64,000 nt of DNA from Paenibacillus andongensis. Lineage in GTDB: Bacteria > Bacillota > Bacilli > Paenibacillales > NBRC-103111. The position numbers and the translations under genes were made by a program. The notes under the pieces were generated by a model that had not been told where the DNA came from, searched no databases, and saw only the letters and a program-made list of their open reading frames with translations. This document shows, piece after piece, positions 25,497 to 34,397 of this stretch (within the stretch, counting starts at the first letter, position 1; each line of letters starts with the position of its first letter). The stretch covers positions 5,649,001-5,713,000 of the forward strand of contig NZ_CP104467.1 in the NCBI RefSeq assembly GCF_025369935.1. The letters run 5' to 3'.

Positions 25497-27287
25497 ATGA
25501 CTCAAATATTGGATCGCAAGCAAGTACCGGCCGAGCACCGATGGAATCTGGAGGATATATTCCCCGATCAGAAAGCTTGGGAACAGGAATTTCAGCATGT
25601 GAAAAACTCGCTTGGCAAAATCAGCGCCTTCCAAGGAAAACTCAGCGACTCCGCTACGGTAAAGCAGTGTTTCCAGTTGGAAGATGAAGTCTCTGTGAAA
25701 ACAGAAAGACTGTATGTTTATGCCAACATGAAGCACCATGAAGATACAGCAGAACCAACCTACCAGGCCTTATCGGATAAAGCAAAAAAAATTAGTGTCG
25801 AAGTAGGAGAAGCGCTCTCCTTTATTTCACCAGAAATTCTCAGTTTATCGGATGAAAAGCTTCAGCAGCTGGTGAACGATCCTTCTTTATCTTTCTATAA
25901 GGACACTCTAGAAGAAATGATTCGCCAGAAGCCGCATACGCTTTCCAAGGATCAAGAAGCCCTGCTTGCTCAAGCGGGTAACATGGCCGGAGCGCCAAGC
26001 ACCATCTTCGGTATGCTGAACAATGCCGATTTGAAATTCCCGAAAATTAAGAACGAAAAAGGCGAAGAAGTCGAACTTACTCATGGAAGCTACATTCAAT
26101 TCCTTGAAAGCCGCAACGCCGAAGTTCGAAAAAACGCCTTCCATGCTGTCTACGAAACTTATCGCAACAATAAGAATACAATTGGCGCAACGCTTAGCGC
26201 GAATATTAATAAAAATATCTTTTATGCCAAAGCTCGTAAGTACCCTTCCGTTCTTGAATCCACCCTGTTTGGAGACAATATTAAGAAAGAAGTGTATACG
26301 AACTTAATTTCCACGATTCACGATTCTTTACCGCAGCTGCAGCGTTATCTGAAGCTCCGCAAGAAACTGCTTAAAGTGGATGAATTACATATGTACGACC
26401 TATTTGCCCCGCTGGTTGAAGAGTTCAAGATGGACATCACCTATCAGCAAGCCAAAGAAGAAATTAAGAAAAGCTTAGCACCACTGGGCGAAAACTACTT
26501 AAAAATTCTTCAAGACGGCTTTGATAACCACTGGATCGATGTGTATGAGAACAAAAATAAGCGGAATGGTGCTTACAGCTGGGGTGCCTATGGCACACAT
26601 CCATACGTTCTTCTGAATCATAAGGACAACTTGAACAGCATGTTCACATTGACACACGAAATGGGTCACGCTATTCATTCGTATTTGTCTGATGAGAACC
26701 AAGAGTACCGCTATGCGCAGTATACGATTTTCCTTGCGGAAGTCGCTTCTACGCTTAATGAGGCACTGCTCATGGACTATCTATTGAAACGTGTAACGGA
26801 TCCGAAAGAAAAGCTTTACTTGCTTACTTACTACGCGGATCAGTTCAGAACAACGGTATTCCGTCAAACGATGTTTGCAGAATTCGAAATGATTACACAT
26901 GAGAGATCGGAAAATGGAGATTCTCTGACACCACAGGAATTCAGCGAAATCTACTATGGCTTGAATAAGCTGTACCACGGGAATGCCATGGTCGTGGATC
27001 AGGATATCGAGATGGAATGGGCTCGTATTCCTCACTTCTACAACAGCTTCTATGTGTACAAATATGCAACTGGCTTCTCGGCTGCAACCAGCTTCGCGAA
27101 ACAAATTCTCGATGAAGGCCAGCCTGCTGTAGACCGTTACTTGGGCTTCTTAAAAAGCGGCGGCAGCGACTACTCACTGAACATCTTGAAAAAAGCCGGA
27201 GTAGACATGTCCACTCCGGAACCAATCAAGCAAGCGATGAGTGTCTTCAGCTCCCTGCTTGATCAAATGGAAGAGTTAACGAAGTAA
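25497..27287 (+). CDS. pepF: Oligoendopeptidase F
   Basis: An M3-family zinc endopeptidase of 596 residues that cuts oligopeptides in the cytoplasm. The zinc motif LTHEMGHAIHSYL (HExxH-like HEMGH) and the downstream acidic ligand region FLAEVASTLNEALL are intact. The N-terminus MTQILDRKQVPAEHRWNLEDIFP is the usual family start, with GGAGGG five bases upstream, so I chose 25497. The frame remains open upstream to 25284 and includes a signal-peptide-like stretch from an ATG at 25377 (RWIYVTAAMGLLLSSIPAAE); a longer exported form is possible. A terminator follows. Confidence 0.94.
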   Translation: MTQILDRKQVPAEHRWNLEDIFPDQKAWEQEFQHVKNSLGKISAFQGKLSDSATVKQCFQLEDEVSVKTERLYVYANMKHHEDTAEPTYQALSDKAKKISVEVGEALSFISPEILSLSDEKLQQLVNDPSLSFYKDTLEEMIRQKPHTLSKDQEALLAQAGNMAGAPSTIFGMLNNADLKFPKIKNEKGEEVELTHGSYIQFLESRNAEVRKNAFHAVYETYRNNKNTIGATLSANINKNIFYAKARKYPSVLESTLFGDNIKKEVYTNLISTIHDSLPQLQRYLKLRKKLLKVDELHMYDLFAPLVEEFKMDITYQQAKEEIKKSLAPLGENYLKILQDGFDNHWIDVYENKNKRNGAYSWGAYGTHPYVLLNHKDNLNSMFTLTHEMGHAIHSYLSDENQEYRYAQYTIFLAEVASTLNEALLMDYLLKRVTDPKEKLYLLTYYADQFRTTVFRQTMFAEFEMITHERSENGDSLTPQEFSEIYYGLNKLYHGNAMVVDQDIEMEWARIPHFYNSFYVYKYATGFSAATSFAKQILDEGQPAVDRYLGFLKSGGSDYSLNILKKAGVDMSTPEPIKQAMSVFSSLLDQMEELTK

Positions 27288-27297
27288 TTGTTCTGAT

Positions 27298-27331
27298 AAA
27301 GGTTGAGGGCGTGCGCCTTCAACCTTTTCTC
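27298..27331 (+). terminator. Intrinsic terminator of pepF
   Basis: The stem AAAGGTTGA / TCAACCTTT with a GC-rich inner part is followed by TTCTC. Right after the pepF stop. Confidence 0.8.
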
Positions 27332-27352
27332 GGGTGAAAGGATGAATGATGG

Positions 27353-27670
27353 ATGAAGATGCAATGGATTCTCATATCTGCTTTAGTATTCGCCCTCATA
27401 ACGGCTGTTTTTGCCGTCATTAATGTCGAACCGGTTCAAGTAAATTTCTTGTTTGCTCAGACATCCACACCCTTGATCCTTGTCATTTTAACATCAACCT
27501 TGTTAGGCGGGCTGATTGTTGGTCTCTTCGGAATGGTACGTCAGTACAAGCTGCAGCGCAAAGTGCGTCAGTTGGAAAAGCAGCTTCAGGATGCCTTGTT
27601 TCCCCCAGCACCCCCGCAACCGGCGCATGATAAAGAACAAACGGAACCCAGTGGTTCAACGGTTCATTAA
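27353..27670 (+). CDS. LapA-domain membrane protein (DUF1049)
   Basis: A 105-residue protein with two transmembrane helices (about residues 5-25 and 40-62), the motif NVEPVQVNFLFAQTSTPLILVIL between and inside them, and a cytoplasmic coiled-coil-like tail QYKLQRKVRQLEKQLQDAL followed by a Pro/Gln-rich end. This fits the lipopolysaccharide-assembly-protein-A domain family PF06305, which in Firmicutes has no defined role. AAAGG lies about ten bases before the ATG. It is closed by the terminator at 27676. Confidence 0.88.
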   Translation: MKMQWILISALVFALITAVFAVINVEPVQVNFLFAQTSTPLILVILTSTLLGGLIVGLFGMVRQYKLQRKVRQLEKQLQDALFPPAPPQPAHDKEQTEPSGSTVH

Positions 27671-27675
27671 GCAAA

Positions 27676-27710
27676 AGCAACCCTGCCGCACATATCGCAG
27701 CAGGGTTGCT
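27676..27710. terminator. Bidirectional terminator
   Basis: A perfect 11-bp stem AGCAACCCTGC / GCAGGGTTGCT lies between the convergent LapA and DUF92 genes. T-richness is modest on both sides. Confidence 0.75.
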
Positions 27711-27721
27711 CTTGCAGTATT

Positions 27722-28549
27722 TTAAAATATCCAAACTCTTAATACTAAGCAAATCATGCCTCCGACTAGCGAGGATACGGCATTGACCCCATCATTTGTC
27801 ATCCAACTCATACCGCGAATCTGTGTGGCTTTCTGGTCGCAATGAAACTGTTTCTCAATGGTTTTCCCGCAAACGTTACACCGATACATGACTTGAAACG
27901 TCGCCCCAAGCCAAGAATCAGCCAAAGAACCAATCAAACCTGATAATGCACCCAGTATGATTAGTGCTGCAAGTGTCCCTACCTCATATCCGGACTCGCC
28001 TATTCGACTGAACCATCCACTAACCAAACCAATGAATGCTCCTCCCAGCAAGGAAGCCAGCAGTCCTAATCCCGTTACACCACCCGATGTGCCAGCAGAA
28101 ACTCGCTTGCCGTTAATGATTGAACGCGGTGTAGATCTACTCATTCCGCCTATTTCCGTAGCCCACGTATCCGCATTGACCGTTGCCATAACTCCAATGA
28201 ATACAATCCACCAAGCTGGGTTGGGCCAAACTGCATTCCCTATACATAGCAATAACCCAAGACCGCCATTTGCAGCAACTTGTCCGGCATCGCGTCTTCC
28301 ACCTTTGGCATAACCGCTTTCTGCTGCGGATTTACGTTGATGCTTGAGTTTTGACAATAAGGTAGAAGATACGAAGAAGGCGATAAGTGTCCCAAACCAA
28401 GCTAAGCTTCCTAGTGCAAACATCGACGTACCGAGCAGCACAGCAGCTGCCAAGCCCGATAAAGAAAGTGATCTCTTCCAATAGGCCGCACCTGCGATAA
28501 TTAAGCTTCCCGCTAAACCCCAAACCCACTCCACAAGCAGCACTCCCAT
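27722..28549 (-). CDS. DUF92 family membrane protein
   Basis: A 275-residue polytopic membrane protein of the DUF92/TIGR00297 family, related to plant phytyl-phosphate kinase VTE6. Typical blocks are KRSLSLSGLAAAVLLGT, the conserved VNADTWATEIGGMSRSTPRSI loop and SLADSWLGATFQ, plus a Cys pair (YRCNVCGKTIE) in a late loop. The bacterial substrate is unproven. Several start codons lie close together; 28549 is the first ATG with GGAAGAGA upstream. It is transcribed alone, convergent with the LapA gene. Confidence 0.87.
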   Translation of the reverse strand: MGVLLVEWVWGLAGSLIIAGAAYWKRSLSLSGLAAAVLLGTSMFALGSLAWFGTLIAFFVSSTLLSKLKHQRKSAAESGYAKGGRRDAGQVAANGGLGLLLCIGNAVWPNPAWWIVFIGVMATVNADTWATEIGGMSRSTPRSIINGKRVSAGTSGGVTGLGLLASLLGGAFIGLVSGWFSRIGESGYEVGTLAALIILGALSGLIGSLADSWLGATFQVMYRCNVCGKTIEKQFHCDQKATQIRGMSWMTNDGVNAVSSLVGGMICLVLRVWIF

Positions 28550-28742
28550 TCTCTTCCATGCCCTTTAGAAACCGTTCAAAACCCACTCTTATTGTATCAT
28601 ACTCCTATTCGAAGCATCACTTTTACAATCCTTTCCATAACTATCGACAAATTCATCTAAAATTTCGGTTAACTCGACTTGATGTAACCAATTTCTATGA
28701 AATTTATGATAAACTAAATTCGGTGAATGTTAGGAGGCTGAC

Positions 28743-29930
28743 ATGGAGAACGATCAATTCGATATAACGACCCCGTTAAAAAGAGACCTGGATCCTCAGG
28801 AAATGCTGCGTGTCATCTTTGACTATGCTGCCAAAATTGCGAACGAACGAACCCTAGACCATGTACTTATGCTCATGGCCGATATGGGAAGAGAAATGAT
28901 CGTCTCTGATCGTTGTACAGTTTGGTTGCTTGATTCGAACAAAAATGAGTTATGGTCTAAAGTAGCTCATGGTCTCGACGAAATTCGCATACCTAGTACG
29001 GCCGGCCTTGTCGGCTACGCTGTAACGAATGATAAAGCTGTTTTTATTCATGATGCCTATACGAATGAAGAGTATAAGTCGTATCTCCTGAATGGAGCTC
29101 TTCGAACAGACCAACAAACGGGTTACCGTACCAAAGCGCTCATGGTTATTCCCTTCAAAAACAGCCAAGGTGAAATTATGGGAGCTTACCAAGCCATTAA
29201 TAAGCTGACGGCAGGCGAACAATTTTCAGATAAAGATATGGAATATTTAACGTTAGCTTCCTCCTACGCGGGTAAGTCGTTGGAATCTGCTTTGCTTACG
29301 AACGAGATCGAGGAAACGCAGAAAGAAATTATTTTCCGAATGGGGGAAATTGGTGAGAGCAGGTCCAAAGAGACAGGAAATCACGTGAAACGTGTAGCGG
29401 AATATTCTTATCTCCTAGCCTTAGGATTAGGTATGAGCCAAGAAGAAGCCGAATTGTTGAAAATGGCTTCGCCTATGCATGATATCGGTAAGGTGGCTAT
29501 CCCGGATAGTGTCTTAAACAAACCTGGGAAATTAACGGATGACGAATTCAAATTGATGCAGAACCATACACGTATTGGCTATAATTTGCTCAAGAACTCC
29601 AATCGCCACATTCTGAAGACGGCAGCTGTTGTCGCTTACGAGCATCACGAGAAATGGAACGGGCGCGGATACCCACGTGGAATCAAGGGCGAGGAGATTC
29701 ACATCTATGGCCGAATTACAGCGATTGCTGACGTATTCGATGCACTCGGCAGTGAGCGTGTTTACAAAAAAGCTTGGGAGCTCGATCGGATTTTGAATTT
29801 GTTTAAAGAGGAGCAAGGCGAGCATTTTGACCCCAAAGTGGTTGATGCATTTTTCCAACAATTGCCGGCCATCCTTCGAGTTCGTGATGAATATTCCGAT
29901 GCTGCTTTAGAGGATCCAACAGAAGTTTAA
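28743..29930 (+). CDS. GAF domain plus HD-GYP phosphodiesterase
   Basis: A 395-residue cytoplasmic signalling protein. A GAF domain spans about residues 25-180 (DRCTVWLLDSNKNELWS, PSTAGLVGYAV). A HD-GYP domain follows from about residue 200, with HVKRVAEYS, the MHDIGKVAIPD metal motif and HHEKWNGRGYPRG, the GYP signature with all expected residues. HD-GYP enzymes hydrolyse cyclic di-GMP, so this gene may modulate the c-di-GMP pool read by the riboswitch at 43.6 kb. GGAGG precedes the ATG. Ligand of the GAF domain unknown. Confidence 0.93.
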   Translation: MENDQFDITTPLKRDLDPQEMLRVIFDYAAKIANERTLDHVLMLMADMGREMIVSDRCTVWLLDSNKNELWSKVAHGLDEIRIPSTAGLVGYAVTNDKAVFIHDAYTNEEYKSYLLNGALRTDQQTGYRTKALMVIPFKNSQGEIMGAYQAINKLTAGEQFSDKDMEYLTLASSYAGKSLESALLTNEIEETQKEIIFRMGEIGESRSKETGNHVKRVAEYSYLLALGLGMSQEEAELLKMASPMHDIGKVAIPDSVLNKPGKLTDDEFKLMQNHTRIGYNLLKNSNRHILKTAAVVAYEHHEKWNGRGYPRGIKGEEIHIYGRITAIADVFDALGSERVYKKAWELDRILNLFKEEQGEHFDPKVVDAFFQQLPAILRVRDEYSDAALEDPTEV

Positions 29931-29988
29931 TCAAGGAATAAGAAAACCCTGGCCATTAGCCAGATCCTTCGATTAACTGCCCCCAACT

Positions 29989-30028
29989 TGGACATCTGTA
30001 ACGAGTAAAATATCGTTACAAGTGTCCA
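29989..30028. repeat. Two-tier inverted repeat
   Basis: TGGACA-tc-TGTAACGA is mirrored by TCGTTACA-ag-TGTCCA around an 8-base loop. No T-run follows, so it is a poor terminator. It looks like an intergenic palindromic element. The 29931-30236 gap otherwise holds only two more hairpins and no gene. Confidence 0.7.
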
Positions 30029-30063
30029 GTGAAAATAAAGTTTTAGATTGGAGAAAAAATCAT

Positions 30064-30111
30064 ACAGCGGCGGACCAAGACTTGAAAAATAAAGTCTTAG
30101 ACTGCCGCTGT
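30064..30111. repeat. Dispersed hairpin element, copy 1
   Basis: ACAGCGGC...AAGACTT / AAGTCTT...GCCGCTGT forms a long hairpin with an inner mismatch zone. A close copy occurs at 40215-40261. Both lie downstream of plus-strand genes. Confidence 0.75.
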
Positions 30112-30199
30112 TGTCTTTGAACTAATCGGAACAAAAAAGCAACCAATCTCCAATAGCCATCGCTGCTTTACTTAGTTTTTGAGTTCCTAAAATGAAGGA

Positions 30200-30235
30200 G
30201 GGCTGTCTCTATAAAATCCACTTATGGGGCAGCCC
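30200..30235 (-). terminator. Possible terminator of the 30.2-31.2 kb gene
   Basis: GGGCTG pairs with CAGCCC just beyond the stop codon of the minus-strand oxidoreductase. The T-run is weak on that strand. Confidence 0.45.
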
Positions 30236-30236
30236 C

Positions 30237-31235
30237 TTAAAAGGTTACAATAACTTTGCCTTGGGAGTGGCCTGTAGAAACTTTTAGTAATGCCTTATTA
30301 ATGTCATCAAAATTATAAATTGAATCAATTGAAGGTGTAATATTTTCATTTTCAACAAGATTAGTGATTTCTTGTAATTGTCTGCCATTGGCGCGCACAA
30401 ATAAAAAGTGATATTCATTTTTATGTCTAGCTGCTAAAATGTCTAAACGAGCACCCACTAAACCAAACAATAGTTTTTTCCACGATGGAAAATTATTATC
30501 AACAGCAAAGCGATAATTTGGTAAGGCCTTCAATGATACTAATTTGCCTTGAGGTTTTAAAACGTTAAGTTCCTTTTTTATCTCTTTTGTACCCAAGGTG
30601 TCGATAACGTAATCTATATTAGATAGAATGTCAGCATAGTTTTCCTCCTTATAATTTATAAATTTATCAGCCCCAATTGACAGTGTACGTGATCGACCTC
30701 TTTCACTGCCACTTGTAATAACATATAACCCCATTGATTTGGCAATAGGGATTGCCATAGCACCAAATCCGCCGGTTCCGCCAGGAATAAATAGCTTTGC
30801 ATTAAGCTGAGCATTGAGTACGTCATTCAATGCTTGATAAGCCGTTAAAGCAGTGAGGGGTACAGCAGCCGCTTCAATAAAGGATAGATTTTTAGGCATT
30901 TTGGATATAGCCTCTTCGTTGACGGCCGCATATTCAGCAAAAGCTCCAATTTTATTGATCGGCAACCTCGTATAAACGTGGTCACCAACCTGGAAATCAA
31001 CAACATCTTCTCCAACTGCCTCAATAACACCAGAGAGTTCATTTCCTAAAGTTAATGGGAAATCATAATCAGCAATCATGCGAATACTGCCATTTAAAAT
31101 AAGAAGATCTAATGGATTTACACCTGCAGCTTTTACTTTAATGAGCACCTCATGGCTATTGATTTCTGGTATCTTCACATTATTCATTTCCAATTGAAGC
31201 TCTTTTGAATATTTCTGCATTTGAGCAGCTCTCAT
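30237..31235 (-). CDS. NADPH:quinone-type oxidoreductase (zinc-free MDR)
   Basis: A 332-residue medium-chain dehydrogenase/reductase of the quinone oxidoreductase group. The N-terminal GroES-like half carries GVNPLDLLILNGS, GNELSGVIEAVGEDV; the cofactor half has the glycine motif IPGGTGGFGAMAIPIAKSMG and a Ser-Gly-Ser-Glu-Arg stretch after strand 2 suiting NADPH. Structural zinc cysteines are absent. AGGAAGAGGACCATAAA precedes the ATG. Its DNA is distinctly AT-rich compared with neighbours. It lies downstream of the old yellow enzyme gene, both on the minus strand, with a terminator between. Confidence 0.88.
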   Translation of the reverse strand: MRAAQMQKYSKELQLEMNNVKIPEINSHEVLIKVKAAGVNPLDLLILNGSIRMIADYDFPLTLGNELSGVIEAVGEDVVDFQVGDHVYTRLPINKIGAFAEYAAVNEEAISKMPKNLSFIEAAAVPLTALTAYQALNDVLNAQLNAKLFIPGGTGGFGAMAIPIAKSMGLYVITSGSERGRSRTLSIGADKFINYKEENYADILSNIDYVIDTLGTKEIKKELNVLKPQGKLVSLKALPNYRFAVDNNFPSWKKLLFGLVGARLDILAARHKNEYHFLFVRANGRQLQEITNLVENENITPSIDSIYNFDDINKALLKVSTGHSQGKVIVTF

Positions 31236-31331
31236 TTTATGGTCCTCTTCCTTTACAGTGTTATGTATCCACGCTTTAATTTAAGAAGGCTGTTGTTACC
31301 CACAATGTCGATTACTCGCAGATAAAAAGTT

Positions 31332-31362
31332 ATGGCGTACAATTTTCAGTTGTACGCCATTT
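31332..31362 (-). terminator. Intrinsic terminator of the OYE gene
   Basis: A perfect 11-bp stem ATGGCGTACAA / TTGTACGCCAT. On the minus strand it is followed by AACTTTTTATC, 20-50 bases after the OYE stop. Confidence 0.8.
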
Positions 31363-31382
31363 ATTTGCCATATAAGTTATTC

Positions 31383-32465
31383 TCACCGCTCTTGAGATAT
31401 TAATTCTTTCATCGTAGGATAATCCGTATAACCCACGCTTCCGTTACCACCAAAGAATGTTGTACCGTCTCCTTCATTCAAAGGAAACCCTTCTTTGAGA
31501 CGTTCAACTAAATCCGGATTAGCTAATGACCATACACCGACTGGCACCATATCAGCAACGCCATTATCAATATCTAAACTAATATCTTCTAGAGCTCGCC
31601 CAGCTCGATTGACTAATAATGGATTTGGCCAAATTGAACGAATTTCATGGAGCAGAGTTTCATTTCCTACATGCATAACATGAAGGTAAGCTAAATTAAA
31701 TTGAGCTAGTTCTTTTACAAGATGGATATAAACTTCAGGACCTTGTTCTCCTTCATTAATCCCACCAAGAGGTGTTCCTGGCGAAATACGGAATCCTGTT
31801 CTTTCTGCTCCAATTTCTTCAACGATTGCTTTCGTTACTTTAATAGCAAAGCGAGCACGATTCTCTATAGATCCACCGTATTTATCCGATCGTTTATTCG
31901 AATTTACTCCGATAAATTGATTAATTAGATAACCATTTGCTCCATGGATCTCAACGCCGTCAGCCCCTGCTTCAATAGCTGCCGCTGCTGCTTTTCGGAA
32001 GTCTGCAATTGTCGTTTGAATATCTTCTTTACTTAATTCACGTGGAACAGGTATTTCCTGCATCCCTTTAGCAGTAAACATTTCTAGACCAGGTGCAATC
32101 GCAGATGGTGCAACTGCTTGACGATGATGTGGTGTATTGTCGGGGTGCGACATACGACCGACATGCATTAATTGGATAAACATAAATCCACCTGCTTCAT
32201 GCACCGCGTCCGTAACCTGTTTCCACCCTTGAATATGATTTTCAGTATAGATACCAGGTGACCATAAGTAACCTTGACCATCGTCAGAGGGTTGTGTACC
32301 TTCACTAATAATTAATCCCATAGATGCTCTTTGAGCATAATAAAGGGAACTTAGTTCTCCCGGTGTACCATCTTCTTGCGCTCTACTACGTGTCATTGGT
32401 GCCATCGCTAAACGATGAGGTAATTCCAAATTTCCAATTTTCGTTTTGCTCCACAATTTATCCAA
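31383..32465 (-). CDS. Old yellow enzyme family alkene reductase
   Basis: A 360-residue FMN-dependent reductase of the OYE/NemA/XenA group that reduces activated double bonds and nitro compounds with NADPH. The start GNLELPHRLAMAPMTRSRA, the substrate-binding His and Asn in VEIHGANGYLINQF, and the NKRSDKYGGSIENRARF loop are classical. The start is a TTG at 32465 with GAGGAG nine bases upstream. It belongs to a cluster of redox enzymes with a TetR gene, consistent with a response to electrophiles. Confidence 0.94.
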   Translation of the reverse strand: MDKLWSKTKIGNLELPHRLAMAPMTRSRAQEDGTPGELSSLYYAQRASMGLIISEGTQPSDDGQGYLWSPGIYTENHIQGWKQVTDAVHEAGGFMFIQLMHVGRMSHPDNTPHHRQAVAPSAIAPGLEMFTAKGMQEIPVPRELSKEDIQTTIADFRKAAAAAIEAGADGVEIHGANGYLINQFIGVNSNKRSDKYGGSIENRARFAIKVTKAIVEEIGAERTGFRISPGTPLGGINEGEQGPEVYIHLVKELAQFNLAYLHVMHVGNETLLHEIRSIWPNPLLVNRAGRALEDISLDIDNGVADMVPVGVWSLANPDLVERLKEGFPLNEGDGTTFFGGNGSVGYTDYPTMKELISQER

Positions 32466-32567
32466 TTTCGTACACTCCTCTTCAAAATAATGATACTAGT
32501 TTTATACGTACGTGCTGTTACGTATTTGATTGAAATCTTGGATAAATCACTGTATTAGTAATTTGTA

Positions 32568-33266
32568 TTAGGAGAGATGTGGGTATATCGCAGGAACACC
32601 ACCGGCAAAAGCACTTTGGATCTTTCGGCTCACGTCATCTGCAACAATTTCAAAGCTGTCGGATTCTATGCCATCAATAGCAATTTTTGCGATATCCGCA
32701 GGGTTGGATTTGGGAGCTTCTAAGCTCGATGTCATATCTGTCTCCATAAAGCCCACATGTAATCCAGCTACTCTCACATTTTGAGGATACAGATTTAAAC
32801 GTAGGTCGTTCGTCAATGCCCACTCTGCCGCCTTTGCAGCCGTATAAGCGCCTACAGCTCCCGAACTAAACCAAGATAATGCAGAAAGAATATTCAGAAT
32901 CGATCCTCCCCCGTTATTTGCTAGAATCGGTGCGAAAGTACGAACCATGGAAAGTGTGCCAAAGAAATGCGTATTAAACTCGAAATGTATTTTATCGAGA
33001 TCACCGTCAAGCAAAGAAGCGCCTGTAGACGATCCTGCATTGTTGATCAAAAGCGTAACATCCTTAGCGACCATAGCGGCTGCAGCTACCTCTTGAGGGT
33101 TGGTAATATCAAGCTTTACAGGTATTACACCGGGAATGTCAATGGACTTCGGATTTCTTGCACCAGCATAAACCTTAGCCCCTCTGGATAGAAGTTCAAG
33201 AGCTAAATGGCGGCCAAAACCTCGGTTCGCCCCGGTGACAAATGCGACTTGTTCAGAAATTTTCAT
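32568..33266 (-). CDS. Short-chain dehydrogenase/reductase
   Basis: A 232-residue classical SDR. The cofactor motif is TGANRGFGRHLA, the Asn-Asn-Ala-Gly block is LLINNAGSS, and the catalytic Ser (LNILSALSW) and Tyr-Lys pair (GAYTAAKAAEWA) are present. Substrate unknown. AAAAGGAGCAATTAATA precedes the ATG. It lies downstream of the TetR gene, and the roughly 300 bases in between carry three copies of an operator-like palindrome, so TetR control of this gene is likely. Confidence 0.92.
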   Translation of the reverse strand: MKISEQVAFVTGANRGFGRHLALELLSRGAKVYAGARNPKSIDIPGVIPVKLDITNPQEVAAAAMVAKDVTLLINNAGSSTGASLLDGDLDKIHFEFNTHFFGTLSMVRTFAPILANNGGGSILNILSALSWFSSGAVGAYTAAKAAEWALTNDLRLNLYPQNVRVAGLHVGFMETDMTSSLEAPKSNPADIAKIAIDGIESDSFEIVADDVSRKIQSAFAGGVPAIYPHLS

Positions 33267-33385
33267 TATTAATTGCTCCTTTTATTATTTGATTCTGGTA
33301 CAATAATTCAAAACTACGCAAGTAATGATTTCCTTAAGGAGAAGTTTTAAGCATAGGCAAGTTTCGGAAAAGTCTCGCCATACGG

Positions 33386-33397
33386 GAATGATCATTC
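33386..33397. promoter_or_regulatory. TetR-type operator copy C
   Basis: GAATGATCATTC, a perfect 12-base palindrome. It is the copy nearest to the SDR start and sits in a repeated context TTTTTTAGAATGATC (minus strand). A looser relative GAATGAACCATTC follows at 33410-33422. Confidence 0.65.
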
Positions 33398-33461
33398 TAA
33401 AAAACATAAGAATGAACCATTCATGGAGAGAACTTTAAGCAAGGCAAGACATATTATACGA

Positions 33462-33473
33462 GAACGATCATTC
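33462..33473. promoter_or_regulatory. TetR-type operator copy B overlapping a promoter
   Basis: GAACGATCATTC. On the minus strand it is followed by CGTATAATATG, so it lies just upstream of a perfect -10 box TATAAT (33457-33452). Binding here would block the promoter of the SDR gene. Confidence 0.68.
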
Positions 33474-33542
33474 TAAAATATGCATAAGCACTGATATCTT
33501 CTTAGGAGTAAGCTTCACTACAGCTCAGACTTACTCATATAT

Positions 33543-33554
33543 GAACGATCATTC
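33543..33554. promoter_or_regulatory. TetR-type operator copy A
   Basis: GAACGATCATTC again, just after the TetR stop codon, followed on the minus strand by a TATATG box. Spacing between the three copies is 76 and 81 bases. Confidence 0.65.
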
Positions 33555-33568
33555 TAAGGATAAAAGAA

Positions 33569-34147
33569 TTATTTTTCTAAAAGCTTGATGGATACATTGG
33601 CTATACGGTGTAGTTTTTCTTTGAGAATGGAGGTTCTTGTCATTACCCTTAACCCAACGCATACAGTATGCAGATGTTCCGCCATTTCGTCGGCATCGTA
33701 ATCTGAGGTGAATTCTCCATTCCGCTTCCCCCACAGAATAATATCCTTGAGTAGCTGCTCTGATAGTGTGAACGATTCAGTGGACTTAGAATCCACATCT
33801 GTATCGCGCATTGCCAATTCCACCGCCGAATTCACCATTAAACAGCCTGAAGGCGAGTCCTCTACACCATCTATTATGAAACTAAAAATAAACTGAAGAG
33901 CCTCCGCTGCAGTCTTGGAGCGTTTAACTTCTCCCGCAAGCTCAGCATTGACTTTATCGCGAAATCGATCCATAGCTTTCAGAAACAGCGTATGTTTGTC
34001 GCCAAATGTGTCATACAAACTTCTGCGATGGATTCCCATATGCTCGACCAGATCAGTCAAGGATGTCTTCTCATAACCTTGTTCCCAAAAGAGCTTCATC
34101 GCCTTATCTAATACTACGTTCTCTTCGAATTCTTTGCTTCTTGCCAT
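33569..34147 (-). CDS. TetR/AcrR family regulator
   Basis: A 192-residue one-domain-plus-ligand-domain repressor. The N-terminal helix-turn-helix reads AMKLFWEQGYEKTSLTDLVEHMGIHRRSLYDTFGDKHTLF, typical of the family; the remaining two thirds are a helical ligand-binding part with PSGCLMVNSAVELAM, a segment also found in other TetR proteins of this subgroup. AGGAGGAAAATAGA precedes the ATG. A degenerate operator (GAACGATCGGT at 34186) lies just upstream, suggesting autoregulation. Confidence 0.94.
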   Translation of the reverse strand: MARSKEFEENVVLDKAMKLFWEQGYEKTSLTDLVEHMGIHRRSLYDTFGDKHTLFLKAMDRFRDKVNAELAGEVKRSKTAAEALQFIFSFIIDGVEDSPSGCLMVNSAVELAMRDTDVDSKSTESFTLSEQLLKDIILWGKRNGEFTSDYDADEMAEHLHTVCVGLRVMTRTSILKEKLHRIANVSIKLLEK

Positions 34148-34185
34148 TCTATTTTCCTCCTCCCATCGTCAATATAACATATTGA

Positions 34186-34197
34186 GAACGATCGGTA
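34186..34197. promoter_or_regulatory. Degenerate operator before tetR
   Basis: GAACGATCGGTA keeps the left half of the GAACGATCATTC palindrome, 38 bases upstream of the TetR ATG. The rest of the 34198-34397 gap shows no gene. Confidence 0.45.
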
Positions 34198-34397
34198 AAG
34201 AAAATAAACGCATTTTAGTAATAATCCTGCGAATTCATGAGGCTGAGTGAGGAAACTAAATTATTTCGATGGAGTTTAATGGCCACAACGTCAGTCTAAG
34301 ACTATTTGCACACGGCGCGGATATCTGGCCTTATCTCACCTGTATTAAAGGTTAACCTCTCGGTCACCCAAAACATATAAATCTTATCTTATAAAAT

